Positions 9,612 to 18,905 are shown, numbered from the stretch's first letter. The stretch is DNA of 64,000 bases from Rhodococcus pseudokoreensis (GCF_017068395.1 NZ_CP070618.1:103010-167009), one strand, 5' to 3'. Translations and numbers: made by a program. Notes: generated by a model not told the origin, from the letters alone.

Positions 9612-10445
9612 CTATGCTCTGGTGCCGAATCGGGCGATGTAGTGCCACACCTTTTTCAGGTCCTGCGGGTCGAAGGACGCACCCCGTGCGCGACCGAGGA
9701 TGGACGGGGTGAGCACGCCATCGTGGGCAATGCCTCGGGCCAGGTCGACGATGTGGGGTCCCCGGTAGTCAGGATAGTGTGCAATCTTCTCGACGGCCAC
9801 GGTGTACCCGTCATGCCACAACACCGGGCAGGCGAGCGACCGGGCGATCTCGGCGAAGGGTGTGTCGCGGTAGCTGGGGTCGAGAACGAGGGCCTCGACG
9901 TCCGACGCGATGTCGATGGTGCCGTGGACGTGCGCCTCGATGTAGTCGTCGAGCGGATCGTCGAAGTCCACCGCGGCGGCGGCCTCCATCAAGTTCATCG
10001 CCTCGGCGGTGCCGAACAGGTCGGGCTCGAAGACGCTGTCGGGAAAGCAGAAAGTGGTGCGGTCGAGGGTGTGCTCGGCCAGCAGGAAGTAGGAGGAGCC
10101 GAAACGAGGTGATCCGCCATAGGGGTCGGCACGGTAGTTCAGCGATCCATACTTCGGCCGTTCTGCCGACTCGTGCTCGTCGTAGGCGCCACCGAACATG
10201 CGGCTTTCCCACTTCCACCTGACGCCGCCGGGGTAGGCAGTCAGTCCACCGTTTCCGGTCTGGGTCTCGAACTGCGACAAGTACGCGCCGCGGTCTGCGA
10301 TCGCTTCCAGCGTCGAGCTGTCGGTGAAGGGGAGGTCTGGGTGGAAGTGCAGTGTCACACGGAGTGTCCGATCGAGCGGGACACCCTGGGCGAGGCCGCT
10401 GACGTGCGCGATGGCAGTGGAGACAGGTGAGGAATCGACAGCCAC
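9612..10445 (-). CDS. DUF3626 family protein, copy 2
   Basis: The 277-aa paralogue of the gene at 2464-3297 differs at about 39 positions, concentrated at the N-terminus and last third. The core from 'RPKYGSLNYRADPYGGSPRF' to 'EPDLFGTAEAMNL' is unchanged. The start is GTG, again only a few bases after a GATAAT box, so translation is probably leaderless. Its stop faces the APH gene. The unchanged core suggests both copies are under selection. Confidence 0.85.
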   Translation of the reverse strand: MAVDSSPVSTAIAHVSGLAQGVPLDRTLRVTLHFHPDLPFTDSSTLEAIADRGAYLSQFETQTGNGGLTAYPGGVRWKWESRMFGGAYDEHESAERPKYGSLNYRADPYGGSPRFGSSYFLLAEHTLDRTTFCFPDSVFEPDLFGTAEAMNLMEAAAAVDFDDPLDDYIEAHVHGTIDIASDVEALVLDPSYRDTPFAEIARSLACPVLWHDGYTVAVEKIAHYPDYRGPHIVDLARGIAHDGVLTPSILGRARGASFDPQDLKKVWHYIARFGTRA

Positions 10446-11316
10446 GCATCCATTATCTGTTGATCGTCCCGCAGTTGTTCGTAAGCCGAACCTCCAGCGG
10501 CACGGCCCAGAAGGGGGCGTTCACCGGTACCGCTCTAAGCTGGCGAATCGCCATTTGACCCGTCCGGTGAAGATTGCCGGATGGGTGCGTCAAATGGTGC
10601 AGAAACCTGCGGTCCGAGGATGAGCATCGGGATGCGCGCGGACTCGTGGAATCCATCAGTTGCGCGCGGAATCGTGGCGAAGGCGGACGAGCTGAGCACG
10701 ATGTCGTGTCCAGCCATTATCTGGCCGATACTGAAGGCGGCGATCCGAACGACCCTGCGCTCACTCCGGTACCGCTCTTCGTCCTTCCTCCGGGACCTGC
10801 CGTCGTCACAAGTCACCCATTCGCCGAACTCGGCGACCACGCGGGCGTCCGCCCGTCTCCGGTGGCGCATGGTAGGTGTGGAGTCAGTGCCAGGAGTTCC
10901 ACCAAAGAACTATGGGCACCAGCCAGGGTGTCTAGACCATCAGGTGGTTCCCAATCCGCACGGGTCCGGAATATCACCCGACACCCGGTCGTTGAAGAGG
11001 CTGACGGTGGCGGGACATACCCCGGGTACCACACCAGAAAAGTCGCTGCGAGCGACCACTTGCCGAGAGGCGATATGACCGGCACCGTCTCCCTGACCGG
11101 GTAAGACCTGCATTGCGTAGCGTTCCCGGGAAGGAAACGAAGCCGCTGTCACCGGGGAAGGGCGACAGCGGCTTCCCTTCGCTCGCACCACGCACTATCC
11201 GAAGCCCATCCATTCCCGAAAGCCCGGAATGGGGACGTACCACACCGAATCCCCGAGCAACCACCACACGAACTCCTGCAACGACGTCACTCCTCCTCCT
11301 CAGCTGACGGCGTCTT
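10446..11316. other. 870-bp gap without a supported gene
   Basis: Frames are open on both strands (for example 10535-10870 minus and 10581-11078 plus), but none has a family signature, a ribosome site or convincing composition, and they overlap each other. The stretch may be a decayed gene or insertion remnant. The only clear structure is the hairpin at 11139-11175. Confidence 0.5.
11139..11175. terminator. 12-bp-stem hairpin downstream of ligase
   Basis: GAAGCCGCTGTC and its exact reverse complement are separated by 13 nt. The hairpin lies about 140 bp beyond the 3' end of the ligase gene (minus strand). There is no T-run on either side, so it fits a GC-type actinobacterial terminator or a simple structural repeat. 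Confidence 0.45.
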
Positions 11317-12305
11317 CTACGATTCGGGCACGAAGACAGTCACTGGATCGACGTCCGGTCTCTGCCCTTGGTACGACGGGTGCCGCAGCCCTCCGTGACG
11401 GTGACGGGCGACGTCGACCACGATGACGGGTTCGACCCAGCGCACCGCCTCGTACTCCTCCACGGCCGCGGCGTCGACCCCGAGCGGACTGGTGCGGCGC
11501 TCCAGGATGGCCAGCTTCTCCCGAAGTTGCCTGCGCACGGCCATGCTGAATCCTGTTCCGACCGTGCCCACATACTGAAGGACGTGGTCGTCGTCGTAGG
11601 CGCCGAGCACCAGTGCCCCGACCCGGCTGCGCAGCCTCCCTCGCCTGGAATCCAACCCAGAATTATGCAGCTAATTCGATTGCGCAAAAGCACCTTCCGC
11701 CACGACCGGGTTCGCTGTCCAGGCAGGTAGATCGACGACACTTTCTTGAACACCGCACCCTCCATCGCGGAATCGCGGGCCGCGGCCAGAATGACCTCAC
11801 TCTCGACCTGGACCCAGTGCGGCGGGACCTGGATGGGCAGGCCCGCGACGGGCAGCTGATGGGCAAGGTCGGCGAGTGCGGCACGGCGATCGAGATACGG
11901 GGCGTGCGTCAGGTCCTCCCCGTCCAGGGAGAGGACGTCGAAGGGGAGAAATGTCGCCGGCACCTGCCTGCGCAGCGCGGCGCCCGGTCGGACGGTGTGC
12001 ATTCGCTTCTGCAGCCGCGCGAATGAGGGGCCGCCCTGCGTGAGGGCGACGAGTTCGCCGTCGAAGACGATGCGGCCGCGGCCGCCGAACGCGGCGGTCA
12101 GCGCCTCCGTCACCTCGGGGTAGGAGGAGGTGACGACGGTCAGGTTGCGGGTCCACAACACCGGCGGGCGATCGCCGCCGACCGCGGCCAGGATGCGGCA
12201 GCCGTCGTACTTCATTTCCGCCGCCCAGAGACCGTCGGTGTCCTCGGGCGGCGGCCCGGGGGTGGCCAGCATCGGCGCGATCAGCCGATTCCCCGCTCTA
12301 CTCAT
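11317..12305 (-). pseudogene. ATP-dependent DNA ligase, frameshifted
   Basis: Reading from 12305, the nucleotidyltransferase domain is intact: motif I 'EMKYDGCR' with the adenylated Lys, motif III 'PFDVLSLDG', motif IV 'EGAVFKK' and motif V 'RSWRKVLL'. Near 11636-11642 the frame breaks. The OB-fold continues in another frame ('RVGALVLGAYDDDHVLQYVGTVGTGF') to a stop at 11317. One missing base in a run around GGCGAGGGAGG explains the break. The protein resembles the ligase domain of LigD or LigC, which seal breaks in non-homologous end joining. No Ku or polymerase domain is nearby. A sequencing error is as likely as a real mutation. Confidence 0.85.
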
Positions 12306-12338
12306 CGGACGCTCCCGGTCTCGAGGGACCGCGACGGG

Positions 12339-12809
12339 TCAGGGCAGTCGTTCGTTCAGGCTCGCCATCGCGGTGTCGGCGAGGTGCGCTGTCCACGACT
12401 CCAGCTCACGTGTGCCTACTCGCATCACGGTACCGGCGATCACGGCTCCCACCAGGACTCCGGCGAGAAAGCTGGCCGGGCCGAGCGCGGCGGCGGTGTA
12501 GTCCATCAGGATGCAGGCGCCGCCGGCCCCGAGGATCGTCGCCACGACGCCGGCGAGGAACACCGCGGTGGATGTGACCTGGCCCTGGGCCCGCCGGAGC
12601 AAGCGCCGAATCTCGAACCGATCGCGGTCGCGCAGCAGAAATCCGTCGCGTTCGAGCAGCTCCAGGTATCGGCGGAACATCCCCACGACCGGGCTGCTGT
12701 CACCGTCGTGCACCGCGAGTTCCGATCGGAGGGCGCCGATTTCGCGTTCCACCGTGGGCAGCACCTCACCCGGAAACGGGGTTCCCCATGTCGGGGGACG
12801 CCCGATCAT
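12339..12809 (-). CDS. Two-TM membrane protein, 156 aa
   Basis: The N-terminal half is charged and helical, possibly a coiled-coil ('RRYLELLERDGFLLRDRDRFEIRRLLRRAQ'). Two hydrophobic segments follow at about residues 78-101 and 108-127, joined by a tight loop, so both ends are probably cytoplasmic. I know no function for it. It lies 33 bp upstream of the ligase on the same strand, so co-transcription is possible. Confidence 0.6.
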   Translation of the reverse strand: MIGRPPTWGTPFPGEVLPTVEREIGALRSELAVHDGDSSPVVGMFRRYLELLERDGFLLRDRDRFEIRRLLRRAQGQVTSTAVFLAGVVATILGAGGACILMDYTAAALGPASFLAGVLVGAVIAGTVMRVGTRELESWTAHLADTAMASLNERLP

Positions 12810-12973
12810 CGGGCCGCCCCGCTGCCCCGCACCGGTGGTGCACTCAGATCAGTTGGGAGTTCGGTCACGAATTGGTACCTCTCTGTTCGGCGCAGGAAAT
12901 CGAGACCGGGGACATGCCGTCAACGCCGGTCAACGGTTGTTTTGGGTCGAGTGGTGGCGGTTCGATGAAGGAA

Positions 12974-13369
12974 CTATTCGCCTGAGGCCTCGGGTTCATC
13001 GTCCAGCCGGCCGAGACGCACGACCTCGGCATCACCGGCTGGTGTCGCGGTGGTCGGGTCGCACAGGACCGTGCGGCGGCCGGCCAGGGCGTCAAGGGCG
13101 ATTCCCGGCGAGAAACTCAGCTTCTTGCGACGTGCGGTCTCGGTCTCGGTCTCGGGGGTAGGCGTCGCGGCGGTCAGCGGCAGCAGGTCCTCGGCGCGAT
13201 ACAGGCGCAATGCCAGCGGCGGCCGGTGGTCGCCCGAGTTCCTCCCCGTCCGGGAGAGGCGTGCGCGTTCGTCGAGGCAAGAGCGAAGGGTGTCGGCGGC
13301 CGCGGTGCGCCAGGGTTCGGTGTGGACACTGCCGGTGTGGACCGGGACGTGGTGATCGTTCGGGATCAT
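12974..13369 (-). CDS. Hypothetical protein, 131 aa
   Basis: ATG 13369 has GGAG 8 nt upstream, better than the longer frame to 13396. The protein is soluble, Arg/Thr-rich, with a low-complexity middle (repeated Thr-Glu) and the C-terminal segment 'RRTVLCDPTTATPAGDAEVVRLGRLDDE'. No family is recognised. Confidence 0.5.
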   Translation of the reverse strand: MIPNDHHVPVHTGSVHTEPWRTAAADTLRSCLDERARLSRTGRNSGDHRPPLALRLYRAEDLLPLTAATPTPETETETARRKKLSFSPGIALDALAGRRTVLCDPTTATPAGDAEVVRLGRLDDEPEASGE

Positions 13370-13597
13370 CTCGTGACTCCTACCTGGGTGAGGCACCGGT
13401 ATTCATCGTCGAAGAGCTGGACCGCAGTGCAGCGACCCGGAAGACCTCCGGCGTGCGACTGGCACCTGTGTTACAGCGGAACGTCGTACACCCGCACTGC
13501 CGTGGGGACAGCGTACCCAGACACTCGGACAGCATCGATGACGTCCTCGTGCAGGGCTTCGATGGCAGGACCCCGACACATAGGCCCGTGGAGCAGC

Positions 13598-13786
13598 TCA
13601 GGCTGCGACAGCGACCGCCTCCGGAACGGACAGGAAGATGTCGAGGACGTCGACCTCCCCCGCGGTGCCGTCGGCGAATTCCACCGCAGCGAACTGCGAA
13701 CCCGCCTCGTCGCGGCGGTATCCGTGCACGATCGTGATGCGGTCGCGGTGGTCGGGGGTGACGGCTTCGGCAATGAGGTGGGACAC
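13598..13786 (-). CDS. Small hypothetical protein, 62 aa
   Basis: GTG 13786 has AGGAG 6 nt upstream, and from there the frame gives a compact 62-residue acidic protein ('RITIVHGYRRDEAG', 'FADGTAGEVDVLDIF') that looks like a small beta-rich domain. The open frame further upstream to 14011 is low-complexity and probably untranslated. Confidence 0.5.
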   Translation of the reverse strand: MSHLIAEAVTPDHRDRITIVHGYRRDEAGSQFAAVEFADGTAGEVDVLDIFLSVPEAVAVAA

Positions 13787-14761
13787 GAGAACTCCTGTAG
13801 GTGGTTGGTGCGCGTCAGAGTAAGTGGCGCCGGGTTCAACGGGGACGCGATGACGGCGGTCGCTCGCCTGTTCTGACACAGTCCGACATGGCATGTTGAC
13901 CTTGTGACTAATAGCGCCAGTGGCAGTGGCAGTGGCAGTAATTCGACGTAGCGGCGTTGCATCAACAACATGTACATTACATGATGACATTGTGATGTTA
14001 CAAGGCTTCATGTACCTGCGGACGGACAGGTTCTATGTCATGCGCGATCACGTCGGACGGAGATGCGCTCTTCGTGCTGCTTCCAGAGCTCGCGGGAAAA
14101 CGCGGTGGAGGCTGTGCGGGTTCGAGGTTGTGCGGGTTCGAGGTTGTGCGGGTTCGAGGGCTCCGGCGGCGAGAAGACCCTCGCACTCGGGCCGAAAGAT
14201 GCCTCGACCAGCGGGCATGGCATGTCCCCGCCGACCAGTGAACCGCACCTCCCCGATAGGACGACGGCGGGCCATCTCAGGACCCGATCCGGGTGGAGTC
14301 CGCCATCAGAGCCCCAACCCAGGGCGGCGGCGTGCCACCACAGGGACCAGCAGCGGTGGCGAAAGCACCGTCATGGCGAAGGTTTGTGCCGCGGGCAGCG
14401 ACAGCAACCGCGCCACCCGTCGGGCTGAGGGGATCGCGGCACCGACCACGAGGGTGCCGAGCCGCAGAGTCCAGGCGGTCCAGTGATGTCGCGGGCAGCC
14501 CGTCCGGGGCGGCGCCGGAGTCTGTGCGCGGCGGATCTGTCGGTGCGGCGATCTATGGTGGCTTCTGCGACGAGCAACAGGTCGCCACCCACTGCCCCAG
14601 GCCGGTGCTCCATCCCGGTCCTGATCTGCGGAACTTTTCCGTAGATCGGTCGGCGTGCGGTGGCGGCCTGTTTCTCTACCGTCGACCGAGTGCCGGGGTA
14701 TGACGTCACGGCCCGGCAGTGTCGACGGGGGTGGGCGCCGGATCTGTCGGCCTCGGGGCCG
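13787..14761. other. ~970-bp gap with simple repeats, no supported gene
   Basis: The stretch holds a CAGTGG-type microrepeat near 13918-13939, an AT-richer segment around 13965-14035 with two copies of CATGTAC, the triple repeat at 14113-14160 and a variant CATGTCCCC motif near 14221. Several frames are open on both strands but none shows a family pattern. Confidence 0.5.
14113..14160. repeat. Three tandem 16-bp repeats
   Basis: The unit TGTGCGGGTTCGAGGT occurs three times in a row; the last copy ends in G instead of T. It sits in a gene-free stretch about 330 bp downstream of the 62-aa gene's start region. The role is unknown. The multiple of 16 bp would place each GGTTCGAG on different faces of the helix, so it is not an obvious phased operator. 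Confidence 0.8.
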
Positions 14762-15454
14762 CTAAGAGGCCGGAGTGCGTCGCGGCCGGCGGGCGGCGAA
14801 GACGGCCACCGTGCCGATGACGGTGATCTCGACATCTTCGAATGCGGCCGACAGGGCGGTGCGCAGCCCGTCCTCGTCGTCGGCGGTGTTGTCGAAGGCC
14901 TTGATCGGCCCGTTGTACAAGGCACACAACGCGCGGCCGAACAGGTTGTGCTGCACACCGGTCCCGAGGATGGTGGAGCCGAAGAACACCCCGTCGTCGG
15001 CGACGACCCGGGCGATGTGCCCGAACGCTACGCCTTTCTGCGGCCAGGTTCCGGGGACGCAGTGGAACACGAAGTTCGCTGCCACCGAATCGAAGACCCC
15101 CACGGCCGGGTCGATGGGGGCGAGGATGCTGCCGGTGTGCACGGCGGGGGTGATAGCGCGGTCGGCGAGCCGGCCGGTGGTCATCGCCATCGTGTTGGTG
15201 TTGAGGTCCATCAGGGTGATCTCGGGCGCCGCGGTGGGGTAGGTGGCGTTGTGCAGGTACCAGCCGGTGCCGGGGCCGATGTCGAGGTGCCGGGCGCCGA
15301 GGTGGGTGTCGTAGTGGGCCAGGAGTCGCTCGCGGGGGCAGCGCCAGGCGTAGGTGTTGCTCCACTGCAGCACGAACGTGTCGTAGGCGGACAACACGAT
15401 CGGGCTGTACTTCTTGGCGCCGTCCTTCTCCGCCTGCGTGACCTCAGCGCTCAT
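14762..15454 (-). CDS. Class I SAM-dependent methyltransferase
   Basis: The 230-aa Rossmann-fold methyltransferase has motif I 'LDIGPGTG' at residues 57-64, an acidic strand-2 end 'ITLMDLN' at about 79-85 and motif IV 'VFDSVAANFVFHCVPG'. The N-terminal 'YSPIVLSAYDTFVLQWSN' segment resembles small-molecule methyltransferases, but the substrate is unknown. GGGGGA precedes the ATG by about 9 nt. It stands alone between two gene-poor stretches. Confidence 0.82.
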   Translation of the reverse strand: MSAEVTQAEKDGAKKYSPIVLSAYDTFVLQWSNTYAWRCPRERLLAHYDTHLGARHLDIGPGTGWYLHNATYPTAAPEITLMDLNTNTMAMTTGRLADRAITPAVHTGSILAPIDPAVGVFDSVAANFVFHCVPGTWPQKGVAFGHIARVVADDGVFFGSTILGTGVQHNLFGRALCALYNGPIKAFDNTADDEDGLRTALSAAFEDVEITVIGTVAVFAARRPRRTPAS

Positions 15455-15662
15455 GTGTATTCATCCCCCGGTAATCGTCGATATTCGTAGTGGAGCTGGT
15501 CCCCGCAGGGCCAGAGGCGATGGTAACGGTCCCGCCGTGTCCGCGTCGCCCGGGCACCACACGCCCACCCCGTCTCCCCCACCCGAGAACCTTCGCTGTT
15601 CGCCCGGTTCTGTTGCACACCAGCTTATTTCGTTGGCAAGTGACCAACAGGGATGAGAAGGG

Positions 15663-15908
15663 TCAGTCGGTGCGCCGGCGGCGGGACTTGGGGAGGTCGG
15701 TGCGCGCGCCCTGGCCGGGCCTGTTGTTCGCCCACTCGATGATCTCCGACCGTTTCCACAGCGGGGTGCGGCCGATCTTCTCCACCGGCGCCGGAGCCTG
15801 CCCGCGGGTGACGTATCCGCGGAACGTCGTGGCCGACAGCTCGGTACCGGTTTCCGCCTTGATCAGCTCGAGGACCTGATCGGTGGTCAATCGATGCGGG
15901 TTCGCCAT
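15663..15908 (-). CDS. Small MerR/excisionase-type HTH protein, 81 aa
   Basis: Residues 6-60 ('LTTDQVLELIKAETG... TTFRGYVTRGQAPAPVEKIGRTPLWKRSEIIEWANN') have the layout of the winged-helix fold used by excisionases and AlpA-like regulators: an HTH, then 'R.P.W....I..W'. The Arg-rich tail (PKSRRRR) would help DNA contact. ATG 15908 has AAAGGA about 12 nt upstream; the longer frame to 16178 has no ribosome site. No integrase is adjacent, so a regulator role is more likely than excision. Confidence 0.72.
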   Translation of the reverse strand: MANPHRLTTDQVLELIKAETGTELSATTFRGYVTRGQAPAPVEKIGRTPLWKRSEIIEWANNRPGQGARTDLPKSRRRRTD

Positions 15909-16326
15909 CGTGGACGAGTGTCCTTTCTGGTCATTCCCCGGCCATCGGACGGGGTCCTTCGGGTGCTGCCCGGCGATCACGCCTGGCAGGTGCCGCGCGC
16001 GGGTCCGTACAGGCCCAAACAATACAACGATGCATTGCAAGGTACGAAACCCCGAACGAGATGCCGTCCGGCAGCCCTGCCGGCGACCCGGACATCGCGA
16101 GACGGGACACCAGGAACCGAGTCTGATGCGACACTTGCGATCCCTTGAACAGGAAGGACGACACGTCCCCCACCTCATGCGTCGGTGACCGCAGGGATGC
16201 TCGCAGACAAGACCAGACTCGGATCATGCTGCAGGCTCCGGCGTGGCGGGTCAGCCCGATACGAGCTCCCATCGCGTGGGTGGAATTGAACTCGCGAGCC
16301 AGCCGGCGGCTCGAGAGAAGGTCGTG
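15909..16326. other. ~420-bp intergenic region with dispersed motif
   Basis: No gene is supported. The segment around 16018-16045 is AT-richer (palindromic ATGCAT and CAATAC/TGTATTG words) and probably holds the promoter of the HTH gene. A copy of the dispersed ACGACACGTCCCC motif lies at 16157-16171. Confidence 0.4.
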
Positions 16327-17574
16327 TCAGAGTGTGCGGGCAGAAATCTCGAGGCCGGCACCTCTGAGCCGGTCGACGAGGACGTCGCCGAGGGCGGTGG
16401 CGGGGGTGAGGACCCCGGCCGTATCGGGGAGCCGGTCGCGGTCGAGGACCAGGCTCAGTGCGGATTCGCCGAGCATGACCGCGGTGGCCCGGTAGCCGGG
16501 ATCCCCGTCCCCTTTCACTCGGGCGGTGTAGCGGGCGCCGGTCGTGGTGGTGGTGTAGAGGTCCATGGCGAAATACCCGTCGCGTTGCGTCTTTTCGCTG
16601 GGGCCCTGGCCGGGGGCGGGGAGGATGCGGTCGAGGAGATACCGGGTGGGCCGGACACTGAGGCCGAGGACGAGGCCACCGAGAATCGCGGCGACGCTGC
16701 CCGCGTAGAGGCGGGACAGTCGGGAGCCGCCGACGCTCATCACCTCCCGGTACTTGAAGGTGCGCCCGTACAGGTAGCCGCGCAGCGCGTTGCTGCGGCG
16801 CACCACGCGGGTGTTGTAGGAGCCCATCACGAATGGTGCCGTCCACCCCCGCACCGTGGGGGCGATGTCGGCGCCGTTCACGATCGCGATGTCGGATTGG
16901 CGGCCGAGGTCGGGTTCGGCGGTGCGGTCGGGGCTCAGCGAGTACGGGGATGCGGCCAACCGGCGCAGCGCCGGGTGGGGGCGGGAGGCGTCGATCTGGG
17001 TGCGCAGCGAATCGATGGTCCCGCCCGAGACGCCGCCGCGCAGCGACGCCACCAGCGTGGTCTCCCCCAGGTCGCCGGCGCCGTCGGCTCGGACCGCCTG
17101 GTACAGCACGTGCACCCCGAGGTCGGAGGGGATCGAGTCGTACCCGCAGGAGTGCACAATCCGCACCCCACCCGCCCGGGCCTTCTCGTGGTGGGCATCG
17201 ATACTGTCCCGGGCGAATAGCACCTCCCCGGTCAGGTCGACGTAGTCGGTGCCCGCCGCGACGCAGGCGCCCACGAGTTCGGCCCCGTACTTCGCGTACG
17301 GGCCCACCGTGGTCGCCACAACCTGGGTGCGGGCGGCCAGCTCGACGAGCGCGAGGGGATCCTGGGAGTCTGCGATCAGGATCGGCCAGTTCGCGGCCCG
17401 CGGCCCGAGGGTGGTGCGGAGCGCCTCGAGTTTCGGGTGGGAGCGTCCGGCGAGCGCGATCCGTACCCCGTCCGGGGCGGTGCGGGCGAGGTAGTCGGCG
17501 AGCAGCCTGCCGACGAACCCGGTGGCACCGTAGAGGACGAGATCGAGTTCGCGGTCGCGTGCGCTGTCGGTCAT
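16327..17574 (-). CDS. Saccharopine dehydrogenase-like / trans-acting enoyl reductase family protein
   Basis: The 415-aa protein has an N-terminal NAD(P)-binding Rossmann motif 'LVLYGATGFVGRLLADYL', 'ALAGRS' after strand 2, then 'VATTVGPYAKYG' and 'DLTGE', the pattern of mycobacterial saccharopine-dehydrogenase-like proteins such as the trans-acting enoyl reductases of phthiocerol/phenolglycolipid synthesis. A hydrophobic stretch 'YAGSVAAILGGLVLGLSV' near residue 300 suggests membrane association. The start is ATG 17574 because the family N-terminus begins there; the frame reaches 17670. No lipid-synthesis partner is nearby. Confidence 0.8.
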   Translation of the reverse strand: MTDSARDRELDLVLYGATGFVGRLLADYLARTAPDGVRIALAGRSHPKLEALRTTLGPRAANWPILIADSQDPLALVELAARTQVVATTVGPYAKYGAELVGACVAAGTDYVDLTGEVLFARDSIDAHHEKARAGGVRIVHSCGYDSIPSDLGVHVLYQAVRADGAGDLGETTLVASLRGGVSGGTIDSLRTQIDASRPHPALRRLAASPYSLSPDRTAEPDLGRQSDIAIVNGADIAPTVRGWTAPFVMGSYNTRVVRRSNALRGYLYGRTFKYREVMSVGGSRLSRLYAGSVAAILGGLVLGLSVRPTRYLLDRILPAPGQGPSEKTQRDGYFAMDLYTTTTTGARYTARVKGDGDPGYRATAVMLGESALSLVLDRDRLPDTAGVLTPATALGDVLVDRLRGAGLEISARTL

Positions 17575-17682
17575 GGCCGCGAGCCTACAAGCGCGGCCGG
17601 GTGAGCGGAACAGGTACCCGTTACCGGAATACTCATATACCAGGGAGGGTGAGAGTATCCGCGACACCACTTGGGGGACGTG

Positions 17683-18072
17683 TCATCCACCCAGTTCAGG
17701 ATCATTTTCCGGTGCCGGTGGGGTGTCGCGGATGGTCGGTTGTGGTGCAACGTTCGCGGATTCGACCCACAGCCAGAGGTCGAGGTGCCCGCGTCCGTTC
17801 GCGGAGCGGACCGGCACGCAGACCTGCGCGAGCCACCGTCCGTCGGCCGCGACGCGGAGCCAGGAATGCAGGGCCCCGGGCATCTCCGACTCCAGAACTA
17901 CCCCGCCTGCCCTCACCCGTAATGCCAGAGTGTCGGCGCGGATGAACCCCGACGGTCCGGGCAGGACGTGGGCCATGTCGACAACCACGGGCACCGGGGC
18001 AGGAAGGCGGCGTAGGACAGGCGCGCCGGGAAACGGTTCGCTCCAACCCTCCAGGCCGGCAGGCGCGCTCAT
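17683..18072 (-). CDS. Hypothetical protein downstream of imuA'-like gene, 129 aa
   Basis: ATG 18072 lies 22 nt after the stop of the imuA'-like gene, so the two are probably one SOS-controlled transcript. The protein begins with 'FPGAPVLRRLPAPVPVVV', which recalls the linker before the C-terminal domain of ImuB, and continues as a beta-rich domain ('LALRVRAGGVVLESEMPGALHSWLRVAADGRWLAQV'). It is far too short for ImuB and has no polymerase motifs. Whether it is an ImuB remnant or an independent partner is unclear. Its stop codon is embedded in a dispersed-motif copy. Confidence 0.6.
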   Translation of the reverse strand: MSAPAGLEGWSEPFPGAPVLRRLPAPVPVVVDMAHVLPGPSGFIRADTLALRVRAGGVVLESEMPGALHSWLRVAADGRWLAQVCVPVRSANGRGHLDLWLWVESANVAPQPTIRDTPPAPENDPELGG

Positions 18073-18094
18073 CGGGGGGCCACGGCAGGTTCGG

Positions 18095-18862
18095 TCATTG
18101 GGCGACCCGCAACTCCGGCGCCGGCGACGGCGCGACGGGATTTCTTGTGGCGGTGGTCCATTCGACGTGCCCGCCGCAGCCGGCAACGGTGACCCGGGCT
18201 CGGCGCGGCCGGTGGCCCCGCGTGATGGCCTCAACGTCGAGGTCGAGGCCAGTCACCCGCCCCCGGCCGGCCGCGAGTCCGTGATAGCCGGCCACCTCCG
18301 CGCGCAGCCGGACATCGACGTTCGGCCATCGCCCGTCGACAGCCAAGACCGCCCCGGCCCTCCGCACCCTCGCGGTGACCGCCCTCACCCGGCTCGGTGA
18401 GATGTCCCGGTCACCCAGGCTGACCAGGACCAGGTCGAGGCCGTCGACCAGCACCGCGGCGATCGCTATCGGGTCGTCCCCTGGATCCCGGATTATCGCG
18501 CACCGGTTCAGGTCGGCGCCCATCTCGACGGCGGCGAGCAATCCGAGAGTCGGGTCGCCGACCACAGCGGCCCAGTGGCCGGAACCGGTCACCGCGGCAA
18601 GAAGACTCGCATGCAGGGACGCTGGGCCGGTGATCTGCGCGACGGTGCCGCGCACCAGCCCCCGGTGCACGAGCAGCTCCGCCAACGGACCCGCGACCGG
18701 CAGGGTCCGGATGTCCGCCGCTGCGGGTTGCTCCCCCACCGGACGCGGGTCGGAGCGGCCGATCCGGGGCGGCCCGGCCGAGCGCGCCGGGATCGCGTCC
18801 ATCCGCCGTCGCAGCTGCTCGATGCGGTCGGCCCTCGGGTCCACCGCCGCTTCGGCCTCCAC
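18095..18862 (-). CDS. imuA': ImuA'-like SOS protein (RecA-fold)
   Basis: The 255-aa protein resembles mycobacterial ImuA', a RecA-related accessory factor of the ImuA'-ImuB-DnaE2 mutagenic polymerase. Shared blocks are 'RIEQLRRRMDAIPAR', 'LVRGTVAQITG', 'VVGDPTLGLLAAVEMGADLNR', 'DGLDLVLVSL' and 'RGRVTGLDLDV'. The Walker A position is degenerate ('GPASLHASL'). The start chosen is GTG 18862 with GGGAGG 6 nt upstream. The longer frame to 19021 would place the LexA box inside the coding region. No imuB or dnaE2 is in the window, so it would have to act with chromosomal partners or as a decoy. Function is inferred from homology by eye. Confidence 0.7.
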   Translation of the reverse strand: MEAEAAVDPRADRIEQLRRRMDAIPARSAGPPRIGRSDPRPVGEQPAAADIRTLPVAGPLAELLVHRGLVRGTVAQITGPASLHASLLAAVTGSGHWAAVVGDPTLGLLAAVEMGADLNRCAIIRDPGDDPIAIAAVLVDGLDLVLVSLGDRDISPSRVRAVTARVRRAGAVLAVDGRWPNVDVRLRAEVAGYHGLAAGRGRVTGLDLDVEAITRGHRPRRARVTVAGCGGHVEWTTATRNPVAPSPAPELRVAQ

Positions 18863-18889
18863 AGCACCTCCCACGCCCGACACCTTCGT

Positions 18890-18905
18890 TCGAACATATG
18901 TTCCC
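18890..18905 (-). promoter_or_regulatory. LexA (SOS) box
   Basis: TCGAACATATGTTCCC matches the actinobacterial SOS box TCGAAC-N4-GTTCGA at 14 of 16 positions, with one perfect half. It lies 28 bp upstream of the GTG of the imuA'-like gene, where LexA binding would block transcription until DNA damage. Confidence 0.8.

Noticed and set aside
10535..11104. Overlapping open frames on both strands
   Set aside because: They have no ribosome site, no recognisable motif and mutual overlap; kept only as a gap note.
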